Shown: positions 28,318 to 37,670 of the stretch, one piece after another
Layout: each line of letters starts with the position of its first letter
Position numbering within the stretch: position 1 is the stretch's first letter
Assembly (NCBI RefSeq): GCF_032814565.1
Contig: NZ_CP136521.1
Span: 2,018,501-2,082,500 of the forward strand
Source: Hwangdonia lutea
GTDB lineage: Bacteria; Bacteroidota; Bacteroidia; Flavobacteriales; Flavobacteriaceae
Direction of reading: 5' to 3'
DNA length: 64,000 bases
Made by a program: the position numbers and the translations under genes
Notes under the pieces: generated by a model
Told to the model about the DNA's origin: nothing
The model's input: the letters and a program-made list of their open reading frames with translations, nothing else
Database searches by the model: none

Positions 28318-29562
28318 ATGTTTAAATTTTTATTCGATAGAGACACATGGCAAGAAGTTTACGATAGCTTTAGTAAAAATAAACTAAGGTCTATTCTTAC
28401 TATGGTTGGTGTTTGGTGGGGCATATTATTGTTAATTGGGTTGTTGGGTTCTGCAAAAGGTTTGGAAAATTCATTTAACCGATTATTCGGGAGTTTTGCC
28501 ACCAACAGTGTTTTTGTTTGGGGACAAAGTACAAGCAAACCATTTAAAGGTTTTCAAGAGGGCAAGCAGGTTCGGTTAACATTGTCTGATGCTAAAAAAG
28601 TAGAAGAAAACGTTGAAGGCATTGAGTTTGTCGTTCCCCGAAATCAAAATCAAGCCCAAGTTATTCGTAATTTCCTATCGGGTAGTTTTAGCATCAATGG
28701 CGATTATCCGCTATTGGACCAAGTTCAAAAGAAAAAATTAATCCACGGCAGGTTTATCAATCAGAACGATATAGATGACAATAAAAAGATAGCCGTCATT
28801 TCAGAAGAAATATATAAACAGTTATTTGAAAAAGACGAAGAGGTTATTGGCGAATACATTCAAATAAATAGCATCAACTTTAAAGTGGTGGGCATGTTTG
28901 AAAACGGCAATGTCAACATGGGGCCTACGTCTGATATTCATATACCTTTTACCACCTTTCAACAAATATACAATCAAGGTGACCGCATTGGTTGGATGAT
29001 GATAACCGGAAAGCCCGAATACGACATCAAACAAATTGAAAACGACGCTAAACTGTTACTGAAAAACCTTAACAGTATTCACCCCAACGATAAGCGTGCT
29101 TTTGGGAGTTTTAATCTCGGTAAAGAATTTGCTAAGGTCACGGGGTTTTTAATCGGCATGCAATTTTTAACCTGGTTTGTGGGTATAGCCACCTTAATTG
29201 CTGGCGTATTTGCCATTGGTAATATTTTGCTTATTACCGTTAAGGAACGCACCAAGGAAATTGGTGTACGTCGTGCTTTGGGAGCCACACCTTTTGAGAT
29301 TAAAAGACAGATTGTGGTCGAGGCTATATTTTTAACCTTATTGGCTGGATTGTTAGGTATTATTTCTGGTGGGTGGATTTTAATTTTATTAGACCACTTT
29401 TTCGGACAAGGAGCAGACGCCGCCATTGTAAACGCATCAGTCTCTATCGCCGTTGTATTTATTGCATTAATAATATTAGTGGTATTAGGGACTTTAATAG
29501 GCTTAATTCCGGCATTTAAAGCCACGAGTATAAAACCAATTGAAGCATTAAGAGAAGAATAA
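28318..29562 (+). CDS. MacB-like ABC transporter permease 2
   Basis: The 414 residues have the same architecture as the preceding permease: MFKFLFDRDTWQEVYDSFSK, first helix, periplasmic domain, and three C-terminal helices with VKERTKEIGVRRALGATPFEI. It begins 3 bases after the first permease and ends 14 bases before the adaptor gene. Two non-identical permeases with a separate ATPase make this a split MacB, common in Bacteroidota. The substrate is unknown; peptides, lipoproteins or toxic compounds are all possible. Confidence 0.92.
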   Translation: MFKFLFDRDTWQEVYDSFSKNKLRSILTMVGVWWGILLLIGLLGSAKGLENSFNRLFGSFATNSVFVWGQSTSKPFKGFQEGKQVRLTLSDAKKVEENVEGIEFVVPRNQNQAQVIRNFLSGSFSINGDYPLLDQVQKKKLIHGRFINQNDIDDNKKIAVISEEIYKQLFEKDEEVIGEYIQINSINFKVVGMFENGNVNMGPTSDIHIPFTTFQQIYNQGDRIGWMMITGKPEYDIKQIENDAKLLLKNLNSIHPNDKRAFGSFNLGKEFAKVTGFLIGMQFLTWFVGIATLIAGVFAIGNILLITVKERTKEIGVRRALGATPFEIKRQIVVEAIFLTLLAGLLGIISGGWILILLDHFFGQGADAAIVNASVSIAVVFIALIILVVLGTLIGLIPAFKATSIKPIEALREE

Positions 29563-29575
29563 ACAATCAAAAAAA

Positions 29576-30694
29576 ATGAACAAAACAGTAAAGATTATTT
29601 TTGGAATAGTTGCTATTATAGCATTGGCATTCGTTTTAAAGTATTTTAAAGATGCCAACTCAAAATCTATTGAAGATTTTAAAGTGGAGGAACCATTTTT
29701 CACATCCATCAACACCAAAGCGGTGGCAACAGGCAAATTAAACCCTGAGGAAGAGATTGAACTGAAACCTCAAATATCTGGAATTGTTGATAAAATTCTT
29801 GTTGAAGAAGGCGATATTGTTAGTAAAGGCGATTTGATTGCAAAAATTAGAGTGGTGCCAAACGAGCAAAGTTTGGTTAGTGCCAAAAGCCGCATTTCGT
29901 CTTCAAAATTATCTTATGATAATGCCAAAACACTATATGATAGAAACAAGGCCTTGTTTGAAAAAGGCGTGATTTCCCAACAAGATTTTGAAAACAGCGA
30001 ACTCTCTTTCAATCAGGCAAAGGAATCACTGGCGCAGGCCCAAAATGATTATCAAATTATTAAACGAGGTTCAATTTCTGGCGGAAGTTCTGCCAATACC
30101 AACATTGTAGCCCAAATACCGGGAACTATTTTAGAAATCCCCGTGCGCGAAGGCGATCAAGTTATTCAAAGTAATAATTTTAATGCAGGAACCACCATTG
30201 CTACCATAGCCGATATGAGTAAAATGATTTTTGAAGGTAAAGTAGATGAGGCCGAAGTTGGAAAATTACAAGAAGGCAAGGAAATTAGAGTCTTGTTGGG
30301 TGCTATTACCGATAAAGAGTTTCCGGCAAAATTAACCTTTGTGGCACCAAAAGGACAAGAAGAAAACGGCGCGGTACAGTTTACCATAAAAGCCGATGTA
30401 GAGGTTGAGCAAAGCACCAATATTAGAGCAGGTTATAGCGCCAATGCCGAAATTGATATTGAGGCGAAAGACAGTGTTTTAGCAATAAGGGAGGCATTGC
30501 TGCAATACAATAGAATTACCGAAAAGCCATTTGTTGAAATATTAGATGGCGAAAATAAGTATAGAAAAGAAAATGTAACGCTTGGGTTATCCGATGGGAT
30601 TAATGTTGAAATAACCGAAGGTGTAAAAGAAGGCGACAAAATTAAAGTGTGGAATAAAGCATCAAAAGATAATGAAGATGAAGATAATGATTAA
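29576..30694 (+). CDS. Periplasmic adaptor (HlyD/MacA-type) of the exporter
   Basis: The 372 residues comprise an N-terminal membrane anchor (about 5-21), a barrel-sandwich/lipoyl half (VDKILVEEGDIVSKGDLIAKI), a helical hairpin (about 100-165), the second lipoyl half (GTILEIPVREGDQVIQSNN) and a beta-barrel domain. It bridges the ABC permeases and the TolC channel. It overlaps the upstream in-frame extension of the next ORF, but the preferred TolC start at 30711 leaves a 16-base gap. Confidence 0.92.
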   Translation: MNKTVKIIFGIVAIIALAFVLKYFKDANSKSIEDFKVEEPFFTSINTKAVATGKLNPEEEIELKPQISGIVDKILVEEGDIVSKGDLIAKIRVVPNEQSLVSAKSRISSSKLSYDNAKTLYDRNKALFEKGVISQQDFENSELSFNQAKESLAQAQNDYQIIKRGSISGGSSANTNIVAQIPGTILEIPVREGDQVIQSNNFNAGTTIATIADMSKMIFEGKVDEAEVGKLQEGKEIRVLLGAITDKEFPAKLTFVAPKGQEENGAVQFTIKADVEVEQSTNIRAGYSANAEIDIEAKDSVLAIREALLQYNRITEKPFVEILDGENKYRKENVTLGLSDGINVEITEGVKEGDKIKVWNKASKDNEDEDND

Positions 30695-30710
30695 TTATAG
30701 TAATCTAAAT

Positions 30711-32039
30711 ATGAAAAATAGTGTTTTAGCATGCCTGCTTTTAATCGCTGTATCATCATTTTCTCAGCAAAAAAAATGGACCTTGCAAGAATCTGTAGCG
30801 CATGCCCTTGAAAATAATATTACGGTAAAACAAACTGAAAACAGTTTGCTTATAAACGAGCAGGATATTAAAGCAGCCAAAGGGCAGTTTTTACCGTCAG
30901 TTAGTGCCAGTACGGGCCATAGTTTGGGCATAGGAACACAGCGAATCGATATCGGGGAAACTCAAGTAATTGTCGATAGAACTTCAAATAGTACCAGGTT
31001 TGGAGTTGGTGCCAACCAAACTATTTTTAATGGGTTCAGACTTACCAATCTTTATAAACAATCCAACCTAAATCTCGAGATAAACAAACTAGAGCTAAGC
31101 AGAATTAAAGATGATATTGCTTTAAACGTGGTTAATGCATATTTAAACACACTGTTTAATAAAGAGAATTTGGAAACTGCAAAAGCACAATTCGATTTCA
31201 GCCAAAAACAACTTAAACAAGTACAAGATTTGGTGGACGCTGGCGTTCAACCTAAGGCTAATATTTATGATGCCGAAGCCACTTTAAGTAGAGATGCACA
31301 ACAGGTTACCATTGCAGAAAACAATTATAATTTGGCACTGCTCACCTTATCGCAATTATTACAAGTACCTTTTGATGGGTTTGATGTTGAAATTATAGAA
31401 ATTGATACGCCATCTGAAGCGTTGTTGTACAGCGATGTTACACCGGTTTTAAATTACGCCCTGAACAACAGAAGCGAAATTAAAATAGCAGAAAAGAACA
31501 TCGAAAATGCGGAATTGAACACCGAAATATCCAAAAGTGGATTTTTGCCAAGTGTAACATTGGGTTATGGTTTTAACACGAATGCCTTCTATTCTAACAT
31601 CATTAAAAACGAAGCTGCTTTTTTAGATCAATTAAATAATCAAAAATCACATAGTTTCAACTTAAGTGTAAATATCCCTATCTTTTCTAGATTTCAAAAT
31701 AAAACAGCAGTTGCTAAATCTAAAATACAAGAAACCAATAGCCAATTGCGCTTAGATCAAGCCAAGTTAGATTTAGAAGCCAACATACAGCGGGCTTATA
31801 CCGATGCCCAAGCCGCATTCAAAGCTTACATTGCTGCAAAAAAATCGTTGGCATCACAAGAATTGGCATTTAACAACTCGAAAGAACGTTACGATATTGG
31901 TAATATGACGGCTTTCGATTTGGAACAAGCCAGAATACAATTCATTAACGCACAGTCATCGCTAATAAATGCCAAATACGATTTTGTTTTCAAAACAAAA
32001 GTGTTGGATTTTTACATGGGTAAATCTTTAGTTGATTGA
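30711..32039 (+). CDS. TolC-family outer-membrane efflux protein
   Basis: The 442-residue protein has a signal peptide (MKNSVLACLLLIAVSSFSQQ) and two homologous halves of long amphipathic helices with barrel strands, the OEP/TolC pattern (NAYLNTLFNKENLETAKAQF; AQAAFKAYIAAKKSLASQEL). It forms the exit duct of the MacAB-like system encoded upstream. The ATG at 30711 begins the signal peptide, so the upstream in-frame ATGs overlapping the adaptor gene are rejected. A repeat element and a strong terminator follow. Confidence 0.92.
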   Translation: MKNSVLACLLLIAVSSFSQQKKWTLQESVAHALENNITVKQTENSLLINEQDIKAAKGQFLPSVSASTGHSLGIGTQRIDIGETQVIVDRTSNSTRFGVGANQTIFNGFRLTNLYKQSNLNLEINKLELSRIKDDIALNVVNAYLNTLFNKENLETAKAQFDFSQKQLKQVQDLVDAGVQPKANIYDAEATLSRDAQQVTIAENNYNLALLTLSQLLQVPFDGFDVEIIEIDTPSEALLYSDVTPVLNYALNNRSEIKIAEKNIENAELNTEISKSGFLPSVTLGYGFNTNAFYSNIIKNEAAFLDQLNNQKSHSFNLSVNIPIFSRFQNKTAVAKSKIQETNSQLRLDQAKLDLEANIQRAYTDAQAAFKAYIAAKKSLASQELAFNNSKERYDIGNMTAFDLEQARIQFINAQSSLINAKYDFVFKTKVLDFYMGKSLVD

Positions 32040-32067
32040 TGTTTTTAGACTTTCTAAAAAAGTTTAA

Positions 32068-32177
32068 CGTCATTGCGAAGGAGGCGCGACTGTGGCAATC
32101 TGTTTATTCTGAATCTGAAATTTAATTAAATTATAAACAGATTCTCACGTCGCACTTTGGTGCTCCTCAGAATGACC
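32068..32177. repeat. Inverted pair of GTC-headed repeats after the TolC gene
   Basis: The left unit is CGTC, stem ATTGC / GCAAT and an 18-base loop (32068-32099). The right unit on the minus strand is GGTC, stem ATTCT / AGAAT and a longer loop (plus-strand 32141-32177). The loops share GAGG/GC...GCGAC.GTG blocks, so the units are related although their stems differ by paired changes. The pair is separated by about 41 bases of AT-rich sequence. Confidence 0.75.
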
Positions 32178-32185
32178 AAAATATT

Positions 32186-32224
32186 AGACCTGTCAGAATT
32201 CTAAAATCTGACAGGTCTTTCTTT
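32186..32224 (+). terminator. Terminator of the exporter operon
   Basis: A perfect 12-bp stem, AGACCTGTCAGA (32186-32197) with TCTGACAGGTCT (32207-32218), has a 9-base loop and is followed by TTCTTTTTT. Confidence 0.9.
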
Positions 32225-32263
32225 TTTATTTATTCCTATTTTTGAAGCTCAAAAATGAACCTT

Positions 32264-32944
32264 ATGAGTAGCACGCTTATTCTAAATATTGAAACCGCAA
32301 CAACCAATTGTTCTGTCTCGCTTTCGCGGAATGGAGAAACCATTGTTTTAAAGGAAGATTACGGTAAAAATTATTCGCATGCCGAAAGATTACATGTGTA
32401 TATTGATGATGTTTTAAAAGAAGCAAAAATTGATTCTACCCATTTAGATGCCATTGCCATTAGCAAAGGTCCGGGCTCTTATACCGGATTGCGTATTGGG
32501 GTTTCGGCGGCAAAGGGACTCTGTTTTGCATTGGATAAACCTTTAATTTCGGTGTCGACTTTAGAGGCTTTGGCGCATCAAGTTAAAACTAGAGATGGCG
32601 TTATTGTAGCCATGCTCGATGCCAGACGTATGGAAGTATATTCGGCTATTTACGATGCCAATTACAGTCCATTACGAGACACTCAAGCCCAAATTATTGA
32701 TGAAAACGCTTTCGCGGAATATTTAGAAAACGGAAACGTGTATTTTATAGGTAATGGGGTTGAAAAAACAAAAACATGCATCAATCATCCAAACGCTGTT
32801 TTTATCGAAAACAAACTGCCTTCTTCAAAAGAAATGGGCATATTGGCTTATAACAAATACAAAAAAAACGACACCGAAGATGTCGCTTATTTTGAACCAT
32901 ATTACTTAAAGGATTTTGTGGCGTTAAAGCCTAAAAAGGCTTAG
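32264..32944 (+). CDS. tsaB: tRNA threonylcarbamoyladenosine modification protein TsaB
   Basis: TsaB is the scaffold partner of TsaD in making t6A37 in tRNAs that read ANN codons. The 226 residues show the ASKHA-fold start LILNIETATTNCSVSLS and the family segment ISKGPGSYTGLRIGVSAAKGL. An ATG three codons upstream (32255) is an alternative start; a TATTTTTG box at 32237-32244 may be its -7. The stop codon (32942-32944) overlaps the stop of the opposing mscS gene, so the two genes end inside each other. Confidence 0.93.
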   Translation: MSSTLILNIETATTNCSVSLSRNGETIVLKEDYGKNYSHAERLHVYIDDVLKEAKIDSTHLDAIAISKGPGSYTGLRIGVSAAKGLCFALDKPLISVSTLEALAHQVKTRDGVIVAMLDARRMEVYSAIYDANYSPLRDTQAQIIDENAFAEYLENGNVYFIGNGVEKTKTCINHPNAVFIENKLPSSKEMGILAYNKYKKNDTEDVAYFEPYYLKDFVALKPKKA

Positions 32945-33756
32945 CCTTTTTTCTGTATTTCCACGCGATGCGGGTAAGGAATATCAATACCAGCAGCATC
33001 AAGCGCTTCTTTGGTACGTTCAATAATATCAAAATTTACTGCCCAATAATCTTCTTTATTCACCCAAACTCTCGTGAGAAAATTAATAGAGCTATCTGCC
33101 AGTTCAGATACATTTATTGTGGGTTCAGGATCTTTTAAAACGGAAGGATTGGATTGAATGACACTTAATATCACTTCTTTTGTTTTTTTAATATCGGAAT
33201 CATAACCAACGCCAAAAGTAAAATCCACACGTCTTGTCGCTTCTGTACTAAAATTTGTGATGTTGCCGTTAGAGAGGCTTCCGTTGGGTATAATAATCTC
33301 TTTATTGTCGGGTGTTGTTAGTTTTGTAGTAAATATTTCAATTTCTTTAACCGTTCCGGATTCGCCTTGCGCGTTAATAAAGTCGCCAATTTTAAAGGGT
33401 TTAAAAATCATAATCAAAACACCACCGGCAAAATTACCCAACGAACCCTGTAAAGCCATGCCAATAGCTAAACCAGCGGCAGCTAAAATGGCGGCGAACG
33501 ATGTGGTTTCAACACCAACCGTTCCGAGTACAACAACGATTAAAACAATTTTGAACACCCAACTTAATAGGTTCAACAAGAATTTCTGAAGGCTTTCATC
33601 GTATTCTCTTTTGCTCATTATTTTTTTTGTGGCCTTTATTATTTTTTTAATTAACCAAGAACCAATAATCCAAATAAGTATAGCTCCAAGAATTTTAAGG
33701 CCATAGTTTATGGCAAGTTCAAGCCATTTTTCTGAGTCGATGTTTTCTAAATCCAT
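32941..33756 (-). CDS. Small-conductance mechanosensitive channel (MscS family)
   Basis: The 271-residue channel has three N-terminal membrane helices, the third being the glycine/alanine-rich pore helix AAILAAAGLAIGMALQGSLGNFAGGVLIM. The MscS beta domain follows (FKIGDFINAQGESGTVKEIE, IIIPNGSLSNGNITNFS), then the alpha/beta cage domain ending PYPHRVEIQ. It releases solutes under hypo-osmotic shock. It is convergent with tsaB with a 4-base overlap, and it is preceded on the same strand by the DUF1304 gene after 20 bases. Confidence 0.94.
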   Translation of the reverse strand: MDLENIDSEKWLELAINYGLKILGAILIWIIGSWLIKKIIKATKKIMSKREYDESLQKFLLNLLSWVFKIVLIVVVLGTVGVETTSFAAILAAAGLAIGMALQGSLGNFAGGVLIMIFKPFKIGDFINAQGESGTVKEIEIFTTKLTTPDNKEIIIPNGSLSNGNITNFSTEATRRVDFTFGVGYDSDIKKTKEVILSVIQSNPSVLKDPEPTINVSELADSSINFLTRVWVNKEDYWAVNFDIIERTKEALDAAGIDIPYPHRVEIQKKG

Positions 33757-33776
33757 GTGTTAATTTAATTATTTAG

Positions 33777-34130
33777 TTAAACGAATATTGCAATAAGTGC
33801 CGCAATTGCTGGTATGCTTTGCACATAAAACAATTTAATTTGCTTTGTAGAATAAGCGCCGTAAATTCCAGCAATAGTTACACAAACTAGAAAAAACAGA
33901 GCTGTATTTATGTCTTTCTGAATGATGGCATACAGCAAACCAGCAGCCAAAAAGCCATTGTACAAGCCTTGGTTTGCGGCAAGAACCTTAGTGTCTTCGG
34001 CAAATGTTTTCGATTTTAACCCGAATGTTTTTATGCCCTTTGGTTTGGTCCAAAAAAACATTTCCAATATTAAAAAATAGACATGCTCAAAAGCTACCAA
34101 AGCCATTAAAACGATGGTTAAAAGTGTCAT
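33777..34130 (-). CDS. DUF1304 membrane protein
   Basis: The 117 residues form four membrane helices. The family pattern is visible: an N-terminal helix with [13 protein letters not shown], then [20 protein letters not shown]. The function is not established. The start overlaps the end of the upstream YyaL-type gene by 4 bases, so translation is likely coupled. Confidence 0.88.
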   Translation of the reverse strand: MTLLTIVLMALVAFEHVYFLILEMFFWTKPKGIKTFGLKSKTFAEDTKVLAANQGLYNGFLAAGLLYAIIQKDINTALFFLVCVTIAGIYGAYSTKQIKLFYVQSIPAIAALIAIFV

Positions 34131-36232
34131 TCTTTTATAAATTTAATGGCATCTTTTACCTCGGTAACCGGAAGTTTACAGGCTTTGTTAACACACACAT
34201 AAATAAATGTGTTTTCCGGATTAAACCGGTTTTCCAATAAAGGCATGTTGTTTTCGGTTGTGCTTGCCGCTATCAATTTATTAGGTAAATAGGTTTTATT
34301 TAACTCCGTAATTTTTTGCTTTGCATCGGCACCAACAATGGCTACTTCGTAATAAGGTTGGGCGTAATTAAGCATTAAATCGAACCAATTGGAATAACCA
34401 GACGGGTATTCCAACATTTCCGGTTTTACATTATTAAGCATGCTCATAGCGGTTTTACCGTAATGCTCGTTATCAAAATAATGTGATAATTTAAAAAGGT
34501 TTTTTGCCATAATGGAATTGCTCGCCGGAATAACATTATCGCGATATTCAATACTTCTTGAAACTAACGATTCATCTTGGTTCGAGGTGAAATAAAACAT
34601 CTTGCCTTTTTCATCAAAAAAGTGATCGAAGGTGTAATTTGCCAAATCCCTTGAAACGGTTAACCAAGTTTCATCCAAAGTGCTTTCGTATAATGCTAAA
34701 AAGGCATCAATAGTAGCTGAGTAATCTTCAAGATAGCCGTTAATTGTACTTTTTCCATCTTTATAAGTGTGGTTCAATCCGCCATCTTCACGTAGCATAT
34801 TATTTATGATAAAGTGGGCGTTTTTTTCCGCGGAAGCGAGGTATTCATCATTCCCAAAAACACGATAAGCATCCACATAACCTTTAAGCATTAAGGCATT
34901 CCATGAGGTTAATGTTTTGTCATCAAGTCTTGGTTTAGATTTTTTATTGCGCTCTTTTAGTAGCATTTGCTTCCATTCGCCCTTCTTTTTATTTAAGGTT
35001 TCAATAGAAATATTATGCTTTTTAACGATGGAAGCATCGTCGTCTTTTCTAATTAAAACATAATTATCATGTTCCCAAAAACCATAATTATTAACATTAT
35101 AATAATCTGAAAACAGTTTAAAATCATCTTTTAAAAGGGTTTGCAATTCGTCTTTTTTCCAAACGTAAAACGCACCTTCTTCAAGTTTGCCTTCGGGTGT
35201 GTTGCTATCGGCATCAAGCGAAGAATAAAATGCACCGTTTTCGGTGGTCATATCGCGCTTAATATAGGCCAAGGTTTCGGTAACAATATCTTTGTATAGT
35301 TTGTTTTTTGTGATGAGATAAGCATCGGCATATAAACTCACCAATTGCCCATTGTCGTATAGCATTTTTTCAAAGTGAGGGATGTGCCATTTGGTATCGA
35401 CGGCATAGCGTGAAAAACCACCCCCAATTTGATCGAAAACCCCGCCATAAGCTATTTTTGTTAAGGTGAGATTTACATAATCCTGCAGTTTTTTATCGTT
35501 GGTTTGGTACGCGTATCGGAGTAAAAAATGATAATTATTGGGCATCATAAATTTTGGTGCCCTATTCAAACCGCCCTGATCGTTATCAAAATGTTTAGAC
35601 CAATTTTTTAAAGCTTCATCTATATAGGTTTTTTCAAAAACGGGTTCATCGGTATTTAAGCTAACCACATCCAAAGCTTTAATGCCTTGCTCTAATTTAT
35701 CGGCATATTCATATAGCTTATCGGGATTTTCAGCGTAAAGTTTAGAGATTTGGGCTAGAGCATCCATCCATTGTTCTTTTTTAAAATAAGTGCCGCCCCA
35801 AACCGGTCGGCCATCGGGTAGTGCAATAACGTTGAGCGGCCAACCACCGCTCCCAGTCATAAGCTGTACGGCATTCATATACACTTGGTCTACATCTGGT
35901 CGTTCTTCTCTATCTACTTTAATATTGATGAAATTTTTGTTCATAACCTGTGCCACCAAACTGTCTTCAAAGCTTTCGTGTTCCATAACGTGGCACCAAT
36001 GGCAAGCAGCATAACCTACACTGATGAGAATAAGTTTATTTTCATCCTTTGCTTTGGCCAAGGTTTTGGAATTCCACGGATTCCAGTTTACCGGGTTGTG
36101 CGCGTGTTGCAGTAAATACGGACTGGTTTCGTTTACTAGAGCGTTAGTATATTTATGTTTCATGGTTTCAGAATTCTGACCCTTACAGCTAATTAAAGAG
36201 ATAAAAAAAATAGATAATAGTATGTGTTTCAT
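34127..36232 (-). CDS. YyaL/Spermatogenesis-associated-20-type thioredoxin-domain lipoprotein
   Basis: The 701 residues begin with a lipoprotein signal ([19 protein letters not shown], Cys16). A thioredoxin-like DUF255 domain follows ([13 protein letters not shown], then [18 protein letters not shown] with the CxxC pair) and then a long alpha/alpha-toroid region with [17 protein letters not shown] and [23 protein letters not shown]. The family combines a redox-type N-terminus with a glycosidase-like toroid; substrate and reaction are unknown. Export to the periplasm is suggested by the signal, while many homologues are cytosolic. The 4-base overlap with DUF1304 marks an operon. Confidence 0.92.
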   Translation of the reverse strand: MKHILLSIFFISLISCKGQNSETMKHKYTNALVNETSPYLLQHAHNPVNWNPWNSKTLAKAKDENKLILISVGYAACHWCHVMEHESFEDSLVAQVMNKNFINIKVDREERPDVDQVYMNAVQLMTGSGGWPLNVIALPDGRPVWGGTYFKKEQWMDALAQISKLYAENPDKLYEYADKLEQGIKALDVVSLNTDEPVFEKTYIDEALKNWSKHFDNDQGGLNRAPKFMMPNNYHFLLRYAYQTNDKKLQDYVNLTLTKIAYGGVFDQIGGGFSRYAVDTKWHIPHFEKMLYDNGQLVSLYADAYLITKNKLYKDIVTETLAYIKRDMTTENGAFYSSLDADSNTPEGKLEEGAFYVWKKDELQTLLKDDFKLFSDYYNVNNYGFWEHDNYVLIRKDDDASIVKKHNISIETLNKKKGEWKQMLLKERNKKSKPRLDDKTLTSWNALMLKGYVDAYRVFGNDEYLASAEKNAHFIINNMLREDGGLNHTYKDGKSTINGYLEDYSATIDAFLALYESTLDETWLTVSRDLANYTFDHFFDEKGKMFYFTSNQDESLVSRSIEYRDNVIPASNSIMAKNLFKLSHYFDNEHYGKTAMSMLNNVKPEMLEYPSGYSNWFDLMLNYAQPYYEVAIVGADAKQKITELNKTYLPNKLIAASTTENNMPLLENRFNPENTFIYVCVNKACKLPVTEVKDAIKFIKE

Positions 36233-36275
36233 GTTTCAAAGTTAGCGAATTAAACATAAATTTAATCATAAAAAA

Positions 36276-36298
36276 AAGCGTTCAATTAATGAACGCTT
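36276..36298 (-). terminator. Terminator after the dodecin gene
   Basis: A perfect 9-bp stem (AAGCGTTCA / TGAACGCTT at 36276-36284 and 36290-36298, loop ATTAA) runs into a run of T on the minus strand. It closes the dodecin transcript. Confidence 0.85.
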
Positions 36299-36320
36299 CA
36301 GTTTTAAATTATATGTAATA

Positions 36321-36521
36321 TTAATCCACTTCGAAAGTGATTTTTAAGTTTACCCTAAATTCCGTTACATCTCCATCTTTTACAATGGCACTTTGTTCTT
36401 TTACATATACTGAACGTATGTTTTTCACACTCTTTGAAGCGTGTTTCACGGCTTTTTTAGTAGCATCTTCCCAACTTTTTTCTGAGTTCGATAAAATTTC
36501 AATTACTTTTAGTACTGCCAT
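36321..36521 (-). CDS. Dodecin family flavin-binding protein
   Basis: Dodecins are hollow dodecamers that bind and buffer flavins. The 66 residues give the complete beta-alpha-beta-beta fold: VLKVIEILSNSEKSWEDATKKAVKHASKSVKNI, then VYVKEQSAIVKDGDVTEFRV. It is monocistronic, with its own terminator and a 105-base AT-rich gap before the Nfu gene. Confidence 0.94.
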   Translation of the reverse strand: MAVLKVIEILSNSEKSWEDATKKAVKHASKSVKNIRSVYVKEQSAIVKDGDVTEFRVNLKITFEVD

Positions 36522-36626
36522 AATTCATTTTTTTTAAAGGTTATTATTTATCTGTTTGTTTAAAAGATACATCTTTTTTTCGACACAGATAAATTTAATA
36601 AGTCACCAATAAAAATTACGACTATT

Positions 36627-37529
36627 TTACCCGTTTATGGCTTCAACCATATTTACTTTTCCTGGAAGCATTTGTTTAAGCATATTTTCTATACCGCTTT
36701 TTAAGGTATAGGTTGATGATGGGCAACCACTACAAGCACCTTGTAGCATAACGCTTACGTTTTTGCTTTCGGCATCGTAAGAAATAAACTGAATGTTACC
36801 GCCATCGCTGGCTACGGCTGGTTTAACATATTCTTCTAAGATGTTAACAATTTCCTTTGAAGTATCATCTAAATTCTCAAACTGGCTGTCTAATTGCTCT
36901 GTCGATTTTTTTAAACTTTCAACAGCTTCGGGTAACACCACATCTTTTCCGTTTTCAATATAACTTCTAATAAACTCGCGAAGTTCGATATTGATGTCTT
37001 GCCATTCGGCCATATCGTATTTGGTGATAGATACGTAGTTCTCGTCTATAAAAACACTTTTAACAAACGGGAAATGAAATAATTCTGTGGCTAAAGGTGA
37101 TAGTTTCGCGTCATCTATAGAGGTGAATTCAAATAACGTGGTCACTATTTTTTTGTTGGCCACAAATTTCATTACCGACGGATTTGGCGTGCTTTCGGCA
37201 TATACCGTAACGGGTATCTTTTTGGGCGCATTGGATTCTTCAACCACAACACCGCCATCGTTTAAATAGGTTTCAATTTGTTCGGCCATTTCATCTTTTA
37301 CATCGTCCCATTCCACAATATTGAAACGCTCTACAGCCACAAAATTACTCGTAATGTAAACCTTTTTTACAAAGGGTAAATAAAATAATTGTTGAGCTAA
37401 AGGCGATGCTTTTGCTTCGTCTATATTGTTAAACTCGAAACTTTGATGCTTGGTTATAAATTGATTTAACTCAAATTTTACTATCGCATTATTGGATGTT
37501 TCTTGCACAGAAACCTTGAAATTATTCAT
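36627..37529 (-). CDS. NifU-like Fe-S scaffold/carrier with two Nfu N-terminal domains
   Basis: The 300 residues hold a C-terminal NifU domain with the cluster-binding CxxC C266-S-G-C269 in LQGACSGCPSSTYTLKSGIE. In front are two tandem copies of the Nfu N-terminal domain. The repeated landmarks are DEAKASPLAQQLFYLPFVKKVYI and DDAKLSPLATELFHFPFVKSVFI, and the second copy has TPNPSVMKFVANK. Nfu proteins carry [4Fe-4S] clusters to client enzymes. A TATTTTTG box lies on the minus strand at 37546-37553, just before the ATG. Confidence 0.92.
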   Translation of the reverse strand: MNNFKVSVQETSNNAIVKFELNQFITKHQSFEFNNIDEAKASPLAQQLFYLPFVKKVYITSNFVAVERFNIVEWDDVKDEMAEQIETYLNDGGVVVEESNAPKKIPVTVYAESTPNPSVMKFVANKKIVTTLFEFTSIDDAKLSPLATELFHFPFVKSVFIDENYVSITKYDMAEWQDINIELREFIRSYIENGKDVVLPEAVESLKKSTEQLDSQFENLDDTSKEIVNILEEYVKPAVASDGGNIQFISYDAESKNVSVMLQGACSGCPSSTYTLKSGIENMLKQMLPGKVNMVEAING

Positions 37530-37670
37530 TTTAGCTAATTTTTTACAAAAATACTAAAAGAAAACCAAGATATGCATATATTTGAGTTTAGTGTATTTTA
37601 TTTTACATGTAATTTTTTATAAATTAAATCGTTTGTAATAAACCCAAAAACCTACTTGGTAAAAAAAATT

